A DNA stretch of 64,000 bases from Pseudoduganella sp. (GCA_021323265.1 JAJTCO010000009.1:1-64000), one strand, 5' to 3'. Shown: positions 32,025-41,105, counted from the stretch's first letter. The notes: a model not told the origin generated them from the sequence alone. A program made the numbers and translations.

Positions 32025-32777
32025 CTAGACGTTGTAATGGCGTGCGTATCGGCCGTCCAGGTTCGACAGCGGCATCATCACGAACAGGTCGGCGCTTTCG
32101 AAATCAGGGTCCCAGGCCGGCGCGCCGCAAATCCATGCACCGGAGCGCAGGTAGCCTTTCAGCAGGGGCGGCACCTGGGCCGCGCGCGCGGCTTCCACCT
32201 TCTCCACCGGGAACGGCAGGTGCGGCGTGACGCGGTATTCCATCGGCGCCAGGTGCTTCTGGCGCAGTTGCTCGTAGACGGCGACGGCATTGTGGCCGCC
32301 ATCGGCCAGGCTGATGCTGGCGCAGCCGATCAAGTATTCGCACTGGTGGCGGCGCATGTAGTCGGCCAGGCCGGACCACAGCAGCATGATCACGCTGCCG
32401 CCGCGATAATCGGGATGGATGCAGGCGCGGCCCGCTTCCACCATGCGGCTGCGCAGGTGCTTCAGGCGGCCCAGGTCGAATTCGTTTTCCGAATAATGGC
32501 GGCCCAGCTTGCGCGCACTGGCGGGGTTCAGCAGGCGGTAGGTGCCCACCACTTTCAGGGTGGCGCTGTCGCGCACGATCAGGTGGTCGCAGGCGGCGTC
32601 GAATTCGTCGCTATCCAGGCCGTCGGGCGTGGCCAAGGCGCTCAAGCCCTGGTTTTCGATGAAGACCTTGTAGCGCAGGCGTTGCACCTCGCGCACTTCT
32701 TCCGGGGTCGTTGCCATGCTCAGCGCCAGCCGCGGGGCGGCGGCGCGTTGCTCTGCGTTTGCAATCAAGGTTTGCAT
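32025..32777 (-). CDS. olsB: L-ornithine N-alpha-acyltransferase OlsB
   Basis: Adds a 3-hydroxyacyl group from acyl-ACP to ornithine, the first step of ornithine lipid synthesis. The 250-residue protein belongs to the GNAT-like hemolysin/OlsB family. It shows VQRLRYKVFIENQG, the DSDEFDAACDHLIVRD segment, VGTYRLLNP, and the acyl-transfer region EAGRACIHPDYRGGSVIMLLWSGLADYM. OlsA is not in the window. These lipids replace phospholipids in phosphate-poor membranes; the nearby ppx suggests, but does not show, a phosphate-related grouping. Confidence 0.85.
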   Translation of the reverse strand: MQTLIANAEQRAAAPRLALSMATTPEEVREVQRLRYKVFIENQGLSALATPDGLDSDEFDAACDHLIVRDSATLKVVGTYRLLNPASARKLGRHYSENEFDLGRLKHLRSRMVEAGRACIHPDYRGGSVIMLLWSGLADYMRRHQCEYLIGCASISLADGGHNAVAVYEQLRQKHLAPMEYRVTPHLPFPVEKVEAARAAQVPPLLKGYLRSGAWICGAPAWDPDFESADLFVMMPLSNLDGRYARHYNV

Positions 32778-32861
32778 GCTTCGTCCTTTCTTGTAGTGAC
32801 GAAGCCAGTGTGGCCTTCTATTGCTTCACGACCATGACAGCCATATTTCAGGCCCGTTACA

Positions 32862-33398
32862 TCACGCCTTTTTCGGGCGGCCGGTCTTCAACTGCGGCAG
32901 GGACGCCAGCACTTGCTTGAGCGTGGCCATGTCCAGGCGGCTGATCAGGGCGACGCCAATGCGCAGCAGTTCGGACTTCTTCACCTCCACGCCGTTCTTC
33001 AGGCAAGCCTTCTTCACCTGGCCCAGCACCGCGTATTCCGATTCCGGCATGGTGAAGCTGTCGCGCACCAGCTTTTCCTTGTGCGCCTTGGCTGGCTTCT
33101 CGACTTTCGCCGGTTTGGCCGCGGGCGCCGCGGCAGGCTTGACGGCGCTGGCGCGCTTGACGGCCGGCTTGGCCGCGGGCTTGACGGCGGCTTTCACTGC
33201 CGGCGCCTTGGCGGCCGCCGGACGCTTGGCAGCCGGCTTGGCAGCCGGCTTGGCGGCTGGCTTCACGGCTGGTTTGGCAGCAGCCTTGGCGGCTGGCTTG
33301 GCGGCTGGCTTGGCGGCTGGCTTGGCGGCTTGGGTCTTGGCGGCTGGGGTCTTGGCGGCGGGTTTGGCGGTGGCAGCTTTGGCTTTCGTTGCGTTCAT
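32862..33398 (-). CDS. Histone H1-like Lys/Ala/Pro-rich DNA-binding protein
   Basis: A 178-residue protein. The N-terminal 105 residues are almost entirely Lys, Ala, Pro and Val in KPAA-type repeats, resembling the tail of histone H1/AlgP-like proteins that coats DNA. The last 70 residues form a distinct globular part (RDSFTMPESEYAVLGQVKKACLKNG, then SELLRIGVALISRL) found in related betaproteobacterial proteins. The ATG at 33398 follows GGAGTATCC. Repeat number in the tail is likely to vary between strains because the DNA itself is a 12-nt tandem repeat. Confidence 0.8.
   Translation of the reverse strand: MNATKAKAATAKPAAKTPAAKTQAAKPAAKPAAKPAAKAAAKPAVKPAAKPAAKPAAKRPAAAKAPAVKAAVKPAAKPAVKRASAVKPAAAPAAKPAKVEKPAKAHKEKLVRDSFTMPESEYAVLGQVKKACLKNGVEVKKSELLRIGVALISRLDMATLKQVLASLPQLKTGRPKKA
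33288..33331. repeat. 12-nt tandem repeat inside the H1-like gene
   Basis: Unit GGCGGCTGGCTT: three exact copies (33288-33299, 33300-33311, 33312-33323) and a partial fourth. On the minus strand it encodes the KPAA repeat of the tail. Less exact copies extend further on both sides. Confidence 0.85.
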
Positions 33399-33440
33399 GG
33401 ATACTCCATTATTGAATAATATAAACAGTATATATGATTA

Positions 33441-34907
33441 TTACGCAACAGTGCGAATGCTGAAATCCACGCCCACTTCATCCCAGAATTCCTGCTCCTT
33501 CTCCATCCAGTAAGACAGGGTCGGATGGCTTGCGACACAATCGCGCTTCAGTTCGAGATCGATGCGATTCTTCATGCGCAGCCGCACGGTGCGTTCATCG
33601 ACTTCGATCCTGCCATGCATGAACAGGATAGCCAGGCGTAGCGCCACCACTGCCTTGGCGAAGTCGCTATCGGACAGGTGTTCGCTCACCTTGCGCAGGT
33701 TGCCCTTCTGCGCCAGGATCAGGCGCCCCATCAGCTTCTGCTCGCGCGTGGTGAAACCCGGCAGGTCGGCGTTTTCCACCATGTAGGCGGCGTGCTTGTG
33801 GTAGCCCGTTTGCGACACGACCAGCCCCACCTCATGCAACTGGGCGCTCCAGGCCAGGTGGCGCGGCAAGTTGTCGCTGCTCGGCTTCATCTGCGCGAAC
33901 AGGTTGGCGGCGGCGTCGGCCACCCGGATGCCGCGCTGGGCGTCGATGTGGAAGCGTGCCAGGAAGGTGCCCACCGACTCGTCGCGCCGGTCGCGCCGGG
34001 TCGAACGCAGGTACAGGTCCCACATCACCCCCATGCGCAGGCCGGCGTCAATCGGCTCCAGCCGTTCGATGCCCAGCTCCTGCACCACCGCGATCAGGAT
34101 GGCAAGGCCGCCAATGACGGTACTGGCGCGGTCCGGGCGCAGGCCCGGCATGTCGATCCTGGCGACCTGGCCGAACTCGATGAAACGCTTGCGCACCGCG
34201 TTCAGGGCCGGCAGCGTGATGCCGTCGCCCAGCTTGTTCTTTTCGATGATCTCGCCGATGGCACGGATGGTGCCTGAGGAGCCGTACGCCCGCTTCCAGT
34301 ACTCCGGGTGATATGGCGGCGCGCCATCTTCGAAATGGCTGCGCGCCGACAGCACGGCGGCTTCGAAGGAGCGCGCATCGACGCGCCCGCCGACGAAGAA
34401 CGACAGGCTTTGCTTGACGCTGCCCACGCTGAACGATTCCACGCGCTCGATGTCAACCCCGCGCCCGAGGATCAGCTCCGTCGAGCCGCCGCCGATGTCC
34501 ACCACCAGCCGGCTTTCGTTGGGCTGGCCAAGGGCGTTGGCCACGCCCATGTAGATCAGGCGCCCTTCTTCCTCGCCGGAGATGATCTCGATCGGATAGC
34601 CAATGGCCTGCTCCAGCTGCGGCAGGAAGTCGCCCGCGTTGCGCGCCTGGCGCAGGATGGCCGTGGCGACCACGCGCACGCCGTCGAACTGGTAGGCGGC
34701 CAGGGCAATGCGGAAGTTCTTCAGGCACAGGAGCGCACGCTGCAGCGCCTCGTCGGTCAGGTTGCCGGAGGCGTCCAGGCCGGCGGCCAGGCGGATCGGT
34801 TCGCGCATGCTGTTGAGCACGCGGATCTTGTCGCCATCGTGCTGGCCGATGGAGAGTCTAAAACTGTTGGAGCCCAGGTCCACTGCGGCGTACATCGAGG
34901 AATCCAT
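33441..34907 (-). CDS. ppx: Exopolyphosphatase (Ppx/GppA family)
   Basis: A 488-residue enzyme that releases phosphate from polyphosphate ends, and may act on pppGpp. The actin-like fold N-terminus AAVDLGSNSFRL and the second nucleotide/phosphate block RLVVDIGGGSTELILG are intact. So is the catalytic EIISGEEEGRLIYMG segment, whose Glu activates water. The C-terminal third (about 320-480) is the HD-like helical domain (RHLAWSAQLHEVGLVVS). Length is typical. It lies alone, 53 bp downstream of the GGDEF gene on the same strand. Confidence 0.93.
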   Translation of the reverse strand: MDSSMYAAVDLGSNSFRLSIGQHDGDKIRVLNSMREPIRLAAGLDASGNLTDEALQRALLCLKNFRIALAAYQFDGVRVVATAILRQARNAGDFLPQLEQAIGYPIEIISGEEEGRLIYMGVANALGQPNESRLVVDIGGGSTELILGRGVDIERVESFSVGSVKQSLSFFVGGRVDARSFEAAVLSARSHFEDGAPPYHPEYWKRAYGSSGTIRAIGEIIEKNKLGDGITLPALNAVRKRFIEFGQVARIDMPGLRPDRASTVIGGLAILIAVVQELGIERLEPIDAGLRMGVMWDLYLRSTRRDRRDESVGTFLARFHIDAQRGIRVADAAANLFAQMKPSSDNLPRHLAWSAQLHEVGLVVSQTGYHKHAAYMVENADLPGFTTREQKLMGRLILAQKGNLRKVSEHLSDSDFAKAVVALRLAILFMHGRIEVDERTVRLRMKNRIDLELKRDCVASHPTLSYWMEKEQEFWDEVGVDFSIRTVA

Positions 34908-34960
34908 TTATATCGTTTATAACGAAAATGGTAGCACAGTACGCCGCCAGTGTTACGCTG

Positions 34961-36130
34961 TCATGACAAAGCCTCCGTGGACAGCGGTTCCGGCGGCTGC
35001 GCGATCTGGTTCTCGCCGCGCACCTTGGCCGCCTGCAGGGCTTCGTCGGCGCGCTTGAACAGGCTCACCGTGCTGTCGTCAGGGCGGATGGTGGTCACGC
35101 CCATGCTGGCCGTCAGCTTGATCACGGCACGCTCGGTCTTGACCGGCATGGCCTCGATGGCGCGGCGGATGCGTTCGGCCACCATCAGGGCGTCCTCCAG
35201 CGAGGTGCGCGGCAGCTGGATGGCGAATTCCGCCCCGCCCAGGCGGCCCATCAGGTCGGAGTCGCGCAACTGCTTCTTGCACATCTCGACCATGGTCTTC
35301 AGGGCCGCATCGCCAGCGGCATGGCCGTAGCTGTCGTTGACGCGCTTGAACTGGTCCAGCGCCAGGATGATCATGGCGGTCGGATGGCCCGGACGGCGCG
35401 CCAGCGCCATCCACGGCCCGAGGGCCTGGTAGAAGCCGCGCCGGTTCGGCACGTCCGTCAGGGGGTCGACCATTTCCAGCCGCGCCAGTTCGGCCTGCAG
35501 CTTTTCACGCGACAGCAGGAGATAGCCGAAGGCGTTGGTCAGCATCATCAGGTAGAAGCCGCCAAAGCCGAACAACTGCATCAGGTTGGGACTGACCCAG
35601 GACAGGCCGGCCGGATAGGCCGCCGTCAGCAGGCCGCGCCCCACCACGACCAGCGTCAGCGCGCCCATGGTCACCACCAGGAAGCGGCGCAGCATGCTGC
35701 CGTCGCGCCAGGCGCGCGCCAGTGCCAGCACGCCCGCCAGGAAGAAGAAGCCGACCAGCAGCGACCCGATGGCGATGCGCAGGGAAGGATCGGCATCCAG
35801 CACATGGGTCGCCAGCAGCACGCCACCGGCCAGCGCCAGCGCGGGATAGAGGTACTTGCGCCAGGCGACGCGCCCGTACGCCTCCCACAGGGCGCCGGCA
35901 TCGAAGGCCAGGCCCACCAGCAGCAGCGCGTTGGCGAGCGGGCCGCCCAGCACTTCGGGCAGAACGCCGCGGAAATACAACAGGAACCAGGCCACCGCCT
36001 GGCATTGCTTGGCAATGGCCCAGGTGGACAGCGTCAGCGACTTCTTGCGCTCGTACTCGAAGAAGAACAGTGCGGCGCACAAACTGAGGTTGCCCAGCGC
36101 AAGGGCAAGGACCAGGGTCTTGATATCCAT
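34961..36130 (-). CDS. Membrane GGDEF-domain protein with degenerate active site
   Basis: A 389-residue protein with six to seven hydrophobic helices (about residues 5-205) and a C-terminal GGDEF domain (about 215-380). Two catalytic acids are missing. The signature reads GGAEF (298-302), where GG[D/E]EF is required. The metal-binding DxDxFK region reads LALDQFKRVND, with Ala257 in place of the first Asp. The NDSYGHAAGD and fold residues are kept, so it probably still folds and may bind GTP or a partner. I expect it not to make c-di-GMP. The seven-helix sensor resembles 7TM-DISM/MHYT-like inputs, but its ligand is unknown. Confidence 0.85.
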   Translation of the reverse strand: MDIKTLVLALALGNLSLCAALFFFEYERKKSLTLSTWAIAKQCQAVAWFLLYFRGVLPEVLGGPLANALLLVGLAFDAGALWEAYGRVAWRKYLYPALALAGGVLLATHVLDADPSLRIAIGSLLVGFFFLAGVLALARAWRDGSMLRRFLVVTMGALTLVVVGRGLLTAAYPAGLSWVSPNLMQLFGFGGFYLMMLTNAFGYLLLSREKLQAELARLEMVDPLTDVPNRRGFYQALGPWMALARRPGHPTAMIILALDQFKRVNDSYGHAAGDAALKTMVEMCKKQLRDSDLMGRLGGAEFAIQLPRTSLEDALMVAERIRRAIEAMPVKTERAVIKLTASMGVTTIRPDDSTVSLFKRADEALQAAKVRGENQIAQPPEPLSTEALS

Positions 36131-36151
36131 TGCTTAGCGGCGCAGCCGCGT

Positions 36152-36427
36152 TCAGACTTCGTGTTCTACGTTGCTGCTGCCGTCGCCGATCTTGCTGGCC
36201 CAGGCTTTGGAGAAGAATTCCTTCTCGTCTTCGGTCGGCATGTCGTGCCAGAAGACGATCAGCGTCCCCTTGTGGTCATGCAGCTGGCTGACCTTCTCGA
36301 TGAACTGCTGCTTGCCGGCCTGGTCCGCCAGGGCGGCAACATAACCATACACGCGGGTCAAACGCTCGATGCGGTCCGGTTCCGTGAAACTATTGGTCGC
36401 GGTGATGGTTGGATGGTCTAAGAACAT
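36152..36427 (-). CDS. Hypothetical small soluble protein
   Basis: A 91-residue acidic protein starting MFLDHPTIT. It contains RIERLTRVYGYVAALADQAGK, a helix, then KGTLIVFWHDMPTEDEKEFFSKAW. I do not recognise the family. The start at 36427 has GGAG 6 nt upstream; a TTG at 36439 is less likely. A pair of 14-bp direct repeats lies 20-54 bp upstream of the start, which suggests specific regulation. The next gene on the same strand (GGDEF protein) begins 21 bp downstream, so they may be co-transcribed. Confidence 0.6.
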   Translation of the reverse strand: MFLDHPTITATNSFTEPDRIERLTRVYGYVAALADQAGKQQFIEKVSQLHDHKGTLIVFWHDMPTEDEKEFFSKAWASKIGDGSSNVEHEV

Positions 36428-36446
36428 AATCGTCTCCAAGCTGCCT

Positions 36447-36481
36447 ATGTTGGCAATGTACCTATAAATGTTGCCAATGTA
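36447..36481. promoter_or_regulatory. Two 14-bp direct repeats with 21-bp period, operator-like
   Basis: ATGTTGGCAATGTA (36447-36460) and ATGTTGCCAATGTA (36468-36481) differ at one base. The centre TTGGCAA of one is also the reverse complement of TTGCCAA in the other. The 21-bp period is two helical turns, so bound proteins would lie on one DNA face. They sit between the gene at 36427 (minus) and the spermidine-synthase-like gene at 36575 (plus). Confidence 0.55.
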
Positions 36482-36574
36482 AACGCGGGCGCCCCGCGGT
36501 GCGCCTCATCCGGTACACTGGAACCGGAGCCCGGCAGCTTATCAGATCATCATGCGCCATAACAAGCCAGCAAA

Positions 36575-37336
36575 ATGACATCCGTCCCCGACAATCGGCC
36601 CCTTGTCCGCCACCGGCGCGGCCACCTGTCGCTGGAATTCACGCCCGGTGAAGTCCAGAGCCAGATGGACCCGGCCGATCCCTACGCGCTGGTGCTGGCG
36701 TATGCGCGCGCCATGATGTGCTTCGTCCTGTTCAAGCCGCACCCCGAACATATTGTCATGGTGGGCCTGGGCGGCGGTTCGCTGGCCAAGTTCTGCTACC
36801 GCTACCTGCCCCACACCCGCATCACCGTGCTGGAACTGCGGGCCGACGTCATCGCCCTGCGCGAGCGCTTTGCCATCCCGCCCGACAACGACCGCTTCCG
36901 CGTGATCCACTGCGACGCCGCCGCCTATATGAAGGAGCTGAAGGACAGCGCCGACGTGCTGCTGGTCGACGGTTTCGACGCGCACGGCCTGCCAAATGCC
37001 CTGACCACCGAACATTTCTACGCCGACTGCCGGCGCGCGCTGCGCCCGGAGGGGGTGCTGGCCGCCAACGTCTTCAGCTACGACCCCAAGTACCGCAGCG
37101 TCCTGGTGCGCCTGGCCAACGCCTTCCACGACCGCACCTGCCAGTTCACCGGCATCGCCGGCAACAACCACATCCTGTTCGCCGTGCGCCCGGGCAGCAC
37201 GCCCGGTGCCCCGGCCAGCGTCATGCAGCGCAAGGTGGCCGCCTGGGGCAGCCCGACGCCGGGGCTGGGCTTCGGCCTGGCCAACCGACTGTTGGCAATT
37301 TACACCGTTGCGCGCCTGCGCAGGGCGGTTATGTGA
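36575..37336 (+). CDS. Spermidine synthase-like protein
   Basis: A 253-residue protein with the Rossmann core of polyamine aminopropyltransferases: HIVMVGLGGGSLAKFCYRY, ITVLELRADVIALRERF, and FRVIHCDAAAYMKEL followed by DVLLVDGFD. The N-terminal beta-domain of true spermidine synthase is short and the catalytic Asp/Tyr set is not obviously complete. It may be one of the many SpeE-like proteins whose substrate is unknown. It is alone on the plus strand. Confidence 0.75.
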   Translation: MTSVPDNRPLVRHRRGHLSLEFTPGEVQSQMDPADPYALVLAYARAMMCFVLFKPHPEHIVMVGLGGGSLAKFCYRYLPHTRITVLELRADVIALRERFAIPPDNDRFRVIHCDAAAYMKELKDSADVLLVDGFDAHGLPNALTTEHFYADCRRALRPEGVLAANVFSYDPKYRSVLVRLANAFHDRTCQFTGIAGNNHILFAVRPGSTPGAPASVMQRKVAAWGSPTPGLGFGLANRLLAIYTVARLRRAVM

Positions 37337-37406
37337 AAAAATCAAGTGTTCTTTCCCTGCGGCTAGGAGTTTTATGACAAACTACTTCTTTTGATCGAAG
37401 GACACC

Positions 37407-40274
37407 ATGGCAGGTCGGCGCAGGAGACTATCGCACTACGGTGCAGCAGCACTCACGCTGGGCGCAGGCCTGGCGGCGACCGCTGTCCTGTTCGTCTCGG
37501 TCAGCGCCCTGGAATTCGGCAAGATGGAGCTGAGCTTCAAGCAGCGCGCCAACACGCGCGTGGCGGCCATCGAGCGCGGCCTGGCCGACGCGGTGGAAGT
37601 GGTCACCGTGATCAACCAGCTGTTTCGCACCGTGCAGCCGGTCAGCAGCGAGCAATTCCATGCCTTCACCACCCCGCTGCTGCAGCGCTACCCTTTCATC
37701 CAGGCCTTCAATTATCACCGCGTGCTGTCGCACGCCGAACGGCCAGCCTTCGAAGCATCCATGCAGGCACGCTTTCCGGGCTTTCGCATCACCGAGCTGA
37801 CGCCGGAAGGCTTGATCACCGCGCCGGAGCGCCCGTACTACAACGTGGTGGAATACCTGGAGCCGCACAAAGGCAACGAAGCGGCACTGGGCCTGAACTC
37901 GGGCCGCAACGTGCAGGTGCGCGCCGCCATCGACCGCATCCTGCACAACGGGCGTCCCGCCGCCACCGAACAGCTGCAGCTGGCGCAGGACCCGAACCAG
38001 CGCAGCAGCTTCATCATGATCATGCCGGTCTACCGGCCCGGCATGTCCACCGAAACGCGCGCCGAGCGGCACGACGCCTGGCTGGGCGACACCGCCGCCG
38101 TGATCCGCACGCCGCACCTGGTGCACACGATCCTGCAGCAGCACGGCCTGCTTGACGACCAGGGCCTGGGCCTGAGCGTGTACGCCGGCGACCCGTCGGA
38201 TACCGGCAGCCTGGCATACCGCCGCGGCCCGGTGCCCAGCGCCAAGCACGAACACTGGCTGCACCGCTGGCTGGACTTCGATTACCGCGGCAGCGACATG
38301 CGCAGCTTCGACGTGCTGGGCCGCACCTGGCACATCCGCAGCGACGACCTGCCGCGCCCTTTCCTGGCCGACCACCTGGGCTCCCTGTGCACCCTGCTCG
38401 GCGGCCTGCTGTTCAGCGCCCTGGCGGCAGCCTTCGTGCACACGCTGGTGCAGCGCTCGCGCCGCGTGCAACTGCTGGTCGACGCGCGCACCGCCGACCT
38501 GCAGCGCTCCAACCAGCGCCTGGCGGAAGACGTGGCAGCGCGCAAGCGCACCGAACGCGCCCTGCAGGAATCGGAGCACCGTTTCCGCCGCCTGCTGGCC
38601 CTGTCCTCCGACTGGTACTGGGAACAGGATACGCAGTTCCGCTTCACCCACATCACGGGCGGCTTCTTCGAAAAGGGCCACGTGGCGAAGGAAAACTTCC
38701 TGGGCCGCACGCGCTGGGAATGCACGCCGGACCCGTACACCAGCAGCGCCGGCCGCGACCACATCGAACGGGTGCAGGCGCGCCTGCCGTTCTCCAATTT
38801 CGAGTACGCCATCGTCGGCCATGACGGCGTGACGCGCTGGTTCAACACCAGCGGCGAACCGGTGTACGACGCACAGGGCGAATTCAAGGGCTACCGCGGC
38901 ACGGGCAGCGACATCACCGAGCGCAAGGTAGCGGAGCAGCGTATCCAGCACATTGCCCACCACGACGTGCTGACCGGCCTGCCCAACCGGGTGCTGCTGC
39001 AGGACCGCCTGCAGCAGGCCATCGCCTACGCCAACCGCAGCGGCCTGCCGATGTGGGTGGTGCTGATCGACCTGGACCGCTTCAAGTTCGTCAATGACAG
39101 CCTGGGCCACAAGGCCGGCGACCAGCTGCTGCAAACCGTGGCGCAGCGCCTGCAATCGAGCGTGCGCGAAAGCGACACCGTGGCCCGCCTGTCGGGCGAC
39201 GAATTCGTCGCCATCCTGAGCCAGTATCCGGACGAGCAACTGGCGCCGGCCATCGTCGAACGCGTGATGAAGGCGCTGGCCCAGCCCGTCCTGCTGGAAG
39301 GGAAGGAATTCTTCGTGACCTGCTCGATCGGCGTGGCGGTGTACGACGCCGACGGCACGCCGGCGCAAAACCTGATCGAGCACGCCGACATCGCCATGTA
39401 CTCGGCCAAGAAGCTGGGACGTAACACCTACCAGTTCTACCTGCCGTCCATGAACGACGAAGCGCAGGAACGGCTGCGCATCGAGAGCGCCCTGCGCAAT
39501 GCGCTCGAACGCGACGAATTCGTGCTGCACTACCAGCCGCAGGTGGACCTGGCATCGGGCGCCATCGTCGGCATGGAAGCGCTGCTGCGCTGGCAGCACC
39601 CGGAACTGGGCATGGTGGCGCCGGCGCGCTTCATCAGCCTGGCCGAGGAAACGGGACTGATCGTGCCGATCGGCGCCTGGGTGCTGCGCACCGCCTGCCA
39701 GCAGGCGCGCGCCCTGCACGATGCCGGCTTCCCCGGCCTGCGCATGGCGGTCAACCTGTCGGCGCGCCAGTTCGCGCAGCCGGAGCTGGTATCGAGCATT
39801 GCCGCCGTGCTGGCCGAAACCGGCCTGCCCGCCTCGCTGCTGGAGCTGGAGCTGACCGAGAGCCTGTTCATGCACGACGTGGCGCAGGGCGTGAACCTGC
39901 TGCACGAACTGAAGTCGCTGGGCGTGGCCTTGTCGATCGACGATTTTGGCACCGGCTATTCCAGCCTGTCCTACCTGCGCAACTTTCCGATCGACGTGCT
40001 GAAGATCGACCGCTCCTTCGTCAACGACATCGCCACCGACGCCGACGATGCGGCCATCGTGGTCTCGGTGATCGCCCTGGCCCACAACCTGGAGTTGCGC
40101 GTGATCGCGGAAGGCGTAGAATCGGAAGAGCAGCTGGAATTCCTGCGCCGCCACGGCTGCGATGAAATCCAGGGCTACTACTTCAGCCGCCCCGTGGACG
40201 CGGCGCAGATGCGCCAGATGTTGCAAGATGGCAAGCAATTAACCAGCGCTGCCCCTCGCCGGCTGCGCGCTTGA
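37407..40274 (+). CDS. CHASE-PAS-GGDEF-EAL membrane regulator of c-di-GMP
   Basis: A 955-residue protein. An N-terminal helix precedes a CHASE-type periplasmic sensor (about 35-310), with a second helix near 325-350. A PAS domain follows (about 390-510, ending DITERK), then GGDEF (about 520-680) and EAL (about 690-940). GGDEF keeps the metal-binding DLDRFK but the signature is SGDEF (596-600), a variant common in composite proteins. The EAL domain looks complete: EALLRWQHP with Glu724, DDFGTGYSSLSYL and KIDRSFV. Phosphodiesterase activity is therefore expected. The ATG follows GAAGGACACC. Confidence 0.92.
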   Translation: MAGRRRRLSHYGAAALTLGAGLAATAVLFVSVSALEFGKMELSFKQRANTRVAAIERGLADAVEVVTVINQLFRTVQPVSSEQFHAFTTPLLQRYPFIQAFNYHRVLSHAERPAFEASMQARFPGFRITELTPEGLITAPERPYYNVVEYLEPHKGNEAALGLNSGRNVQVRAAIDRILHNGRPAATEQLQLAQDPNQRSSFIMIMPVYRPGMSTETRAERHDAWLGDTAAVIRTPHLVHTILQQHGLLDDQGLGLSVYAGDPSDTGSLAYRRGPVPSAKHEHWLHRWLDFDYRGSDMRSFDVLGRTWHIRSDDLPRPFLADHLGSLCTLLGGLLFSALAAAFVHTLVQRSRRVQLLVDARTADLQRSNQRLAEDVAARKRTERALQESEHRFRRLLALSSDWYWEQDTQFRFTHITGGFFEKGHVAKENFLGRTRWECTPDPYTSSAGRDHIERVQARLPFSNFEYAIVGHDGVTRWFNTSGEPVYDAQGEFKGYRGTGSDITERKVAEQRIQHIAHHDVLTGLPNRVLLQDRLQQAIAYANRSGLPMWVVLIDLDRFKFVNDSLGHKAGDQLLQTVAQRLQSSVRESDTVARLSGDEFVAILSQYPDEQLAPAIVERVMKALAQPVLLEGKEFFVTCSIGVAVYDADGTPAQNLIEHADIAMYSAKKLGRNTYQFYLPSMNDEAQERLRIESALRNALERDEFVLHYQPQVDLASGAIVGMEALLRWQHPELGMVAPARFISLAEETGLIVPIGAWVLRTACQQARALHDAGFPGLRMAVNLSARQFAQPELVSSIAAVLAETGLPASLLELELTESLFMHDVAQGVNLLHELKSLGVALSIDDFGTGYSSLSYLRNFPIDVLKIDRSFVNDIATDADDAAIVVSVIALAHNLELRVIAEGVESEEQLEFLRRHGCDEIQGYYFSRPVDAAQMRQMLQDGKQLTSAAPRRLRA

Positions 40275-40284
40275 GGAGAGCGAA

Positions 40285-40479
40285 ATGAACAGCGTCGACC
40301 TGCATCGCCAGCAAGTGCGCAGCGACCACCGCACGCGCGACATCATCAACCAGGCCATTGCCGCCTTGCCGGAAGTGGGCTTGCGCCGCGCCGCAGAATT
40401 CCTGTTCGCGATGGGCGTGCCGCACCCGGTTGCCGTGCGCACCCTGGTGTACCCGGCCCAGCGCCGTCCCTACCCTTGA
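40285..40479 (+). CDS. Hypothetical small protein
   Basis: A 64-residue soluble protein, rich in Arg and His, with one helix DIINQAIAALPEVGLRRAAEFLFAMG and the ending AQRRPYP. The ribosome site TTGAGGAGAGCGAA is strong and it starts 10 nt after the EAL gene, so it is likely read from the same mRNA. No family is recognised. It converges on the thioesterase gene with 4 nt between. Confidence 0.65.
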   Translation: MNSVDLHRQQVRSDHRTRDIINQAIAALPEVGLRRAAEFLFAMGVPHPVAVRTLVYPAQRRPYP

Positions 40480-40483
40480 CGCC

Positions 40484-40963
40484 TTAGCGCTTCTTCACCG
40501 CGTCGGCCACCTGCTGGCGCGCCGCCTTGCGCAGCTTGGCCTGCTCCCAGCGCGCCACCTGCTCGGGCGTTTCCGGCACCAGCACCGGCACCTTTTGCGG
40601 TTTGCGGTCCTGGTCCACCGCCACCATGGTGAAGTAGCAGCTGTTGGCATGGCGCACCAGGCGCTGCTGGATATTTTCCGCCACCACCCGTATCCCCACT
40701 TCCATCGAGCTGCTGCCGGTATAGTTGATCGAGGCCAGGAACGTCACCAGTTCCCCCACGTGGATCGGCTGCAGGAACATCACCTGGTCCACCGAGAGCG
40801 TGACCACGTAGCTGCCCGAATAGCGGCTGGCGCAGGCATAGGCCACGCCGTCCAGCAGCTTCAGGATGGCGCCGCCGTGCACATTGCCGGAAAAGTTGGC
40901 CATGTCGGGAGTCATCAGGACCGTCATCGTCAGCTCGTGCGCCGACCAGTTCGCATTTTCCAT
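40484..40963 (-). CDS. Acyl-CoA thioesterase, hotdog fold (YciA-like)
   Basis: A 159-residue single hotdog domain. The family core FSGNVHGGAILKLLDGVAYACASRYSG carries the conserved GNVHGG and the catalytic Asp at LLDG, and is followed by VTLSVDQVMFLQPIHVGE. Hydrolyses acyl-CoA to free acid and CoA. The C-terminal tail is a Lys/Arg-rich helix. It is divergent from the M16 peptidase gene pair, 142 bp between starts. Confidence 0.88.
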   Translation of the reverse strand: MENANWSAHELTMTVLMTPDMANFSGNVHGGAILKLLDGVAYACASRYSGSYVVTLSVDQVMFLQPIHVGELVTFLASINYTGSSSMEVGIRVVAENIQQRLVRHANSCYFTMVAVDQDRKPQKVPVLVPETPEQVARWEQAKLRKAARQQVADAVKKR

Positions 40964-41105
40964 TGCCGTACCGGGTTGTTGTCGTTGCCTCTATGCTACC
41001 CGATGGCGCGGCCATGCGCTCGGCGACAGCCCCTTCCGAAAGATTAGCATTTTCACTATCCATCGAGTATCCTGCACAGCAACTTCCGTCACAGAGAGGA
41101 AACCC

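Noticed and set aside
33240-33340. CRISPR-like repeat array
   Set aside because: The repeats are 12 nt, contiguous, without spacers, and in phase with the KPAA codons of the H1-like gene.
37374-37394. Six-codon frame MTNYFF before the EAL gene
   Set aside because: Too short, no supporting ribosome site and no regulatory codon run.
37428-40238. 936-residue antisense frame
   Set aside because: It mirrors the CHASE-PAS-GGDEF-EAL gene. Low-complexity His/Gln/Ala translation and no ribosome site.
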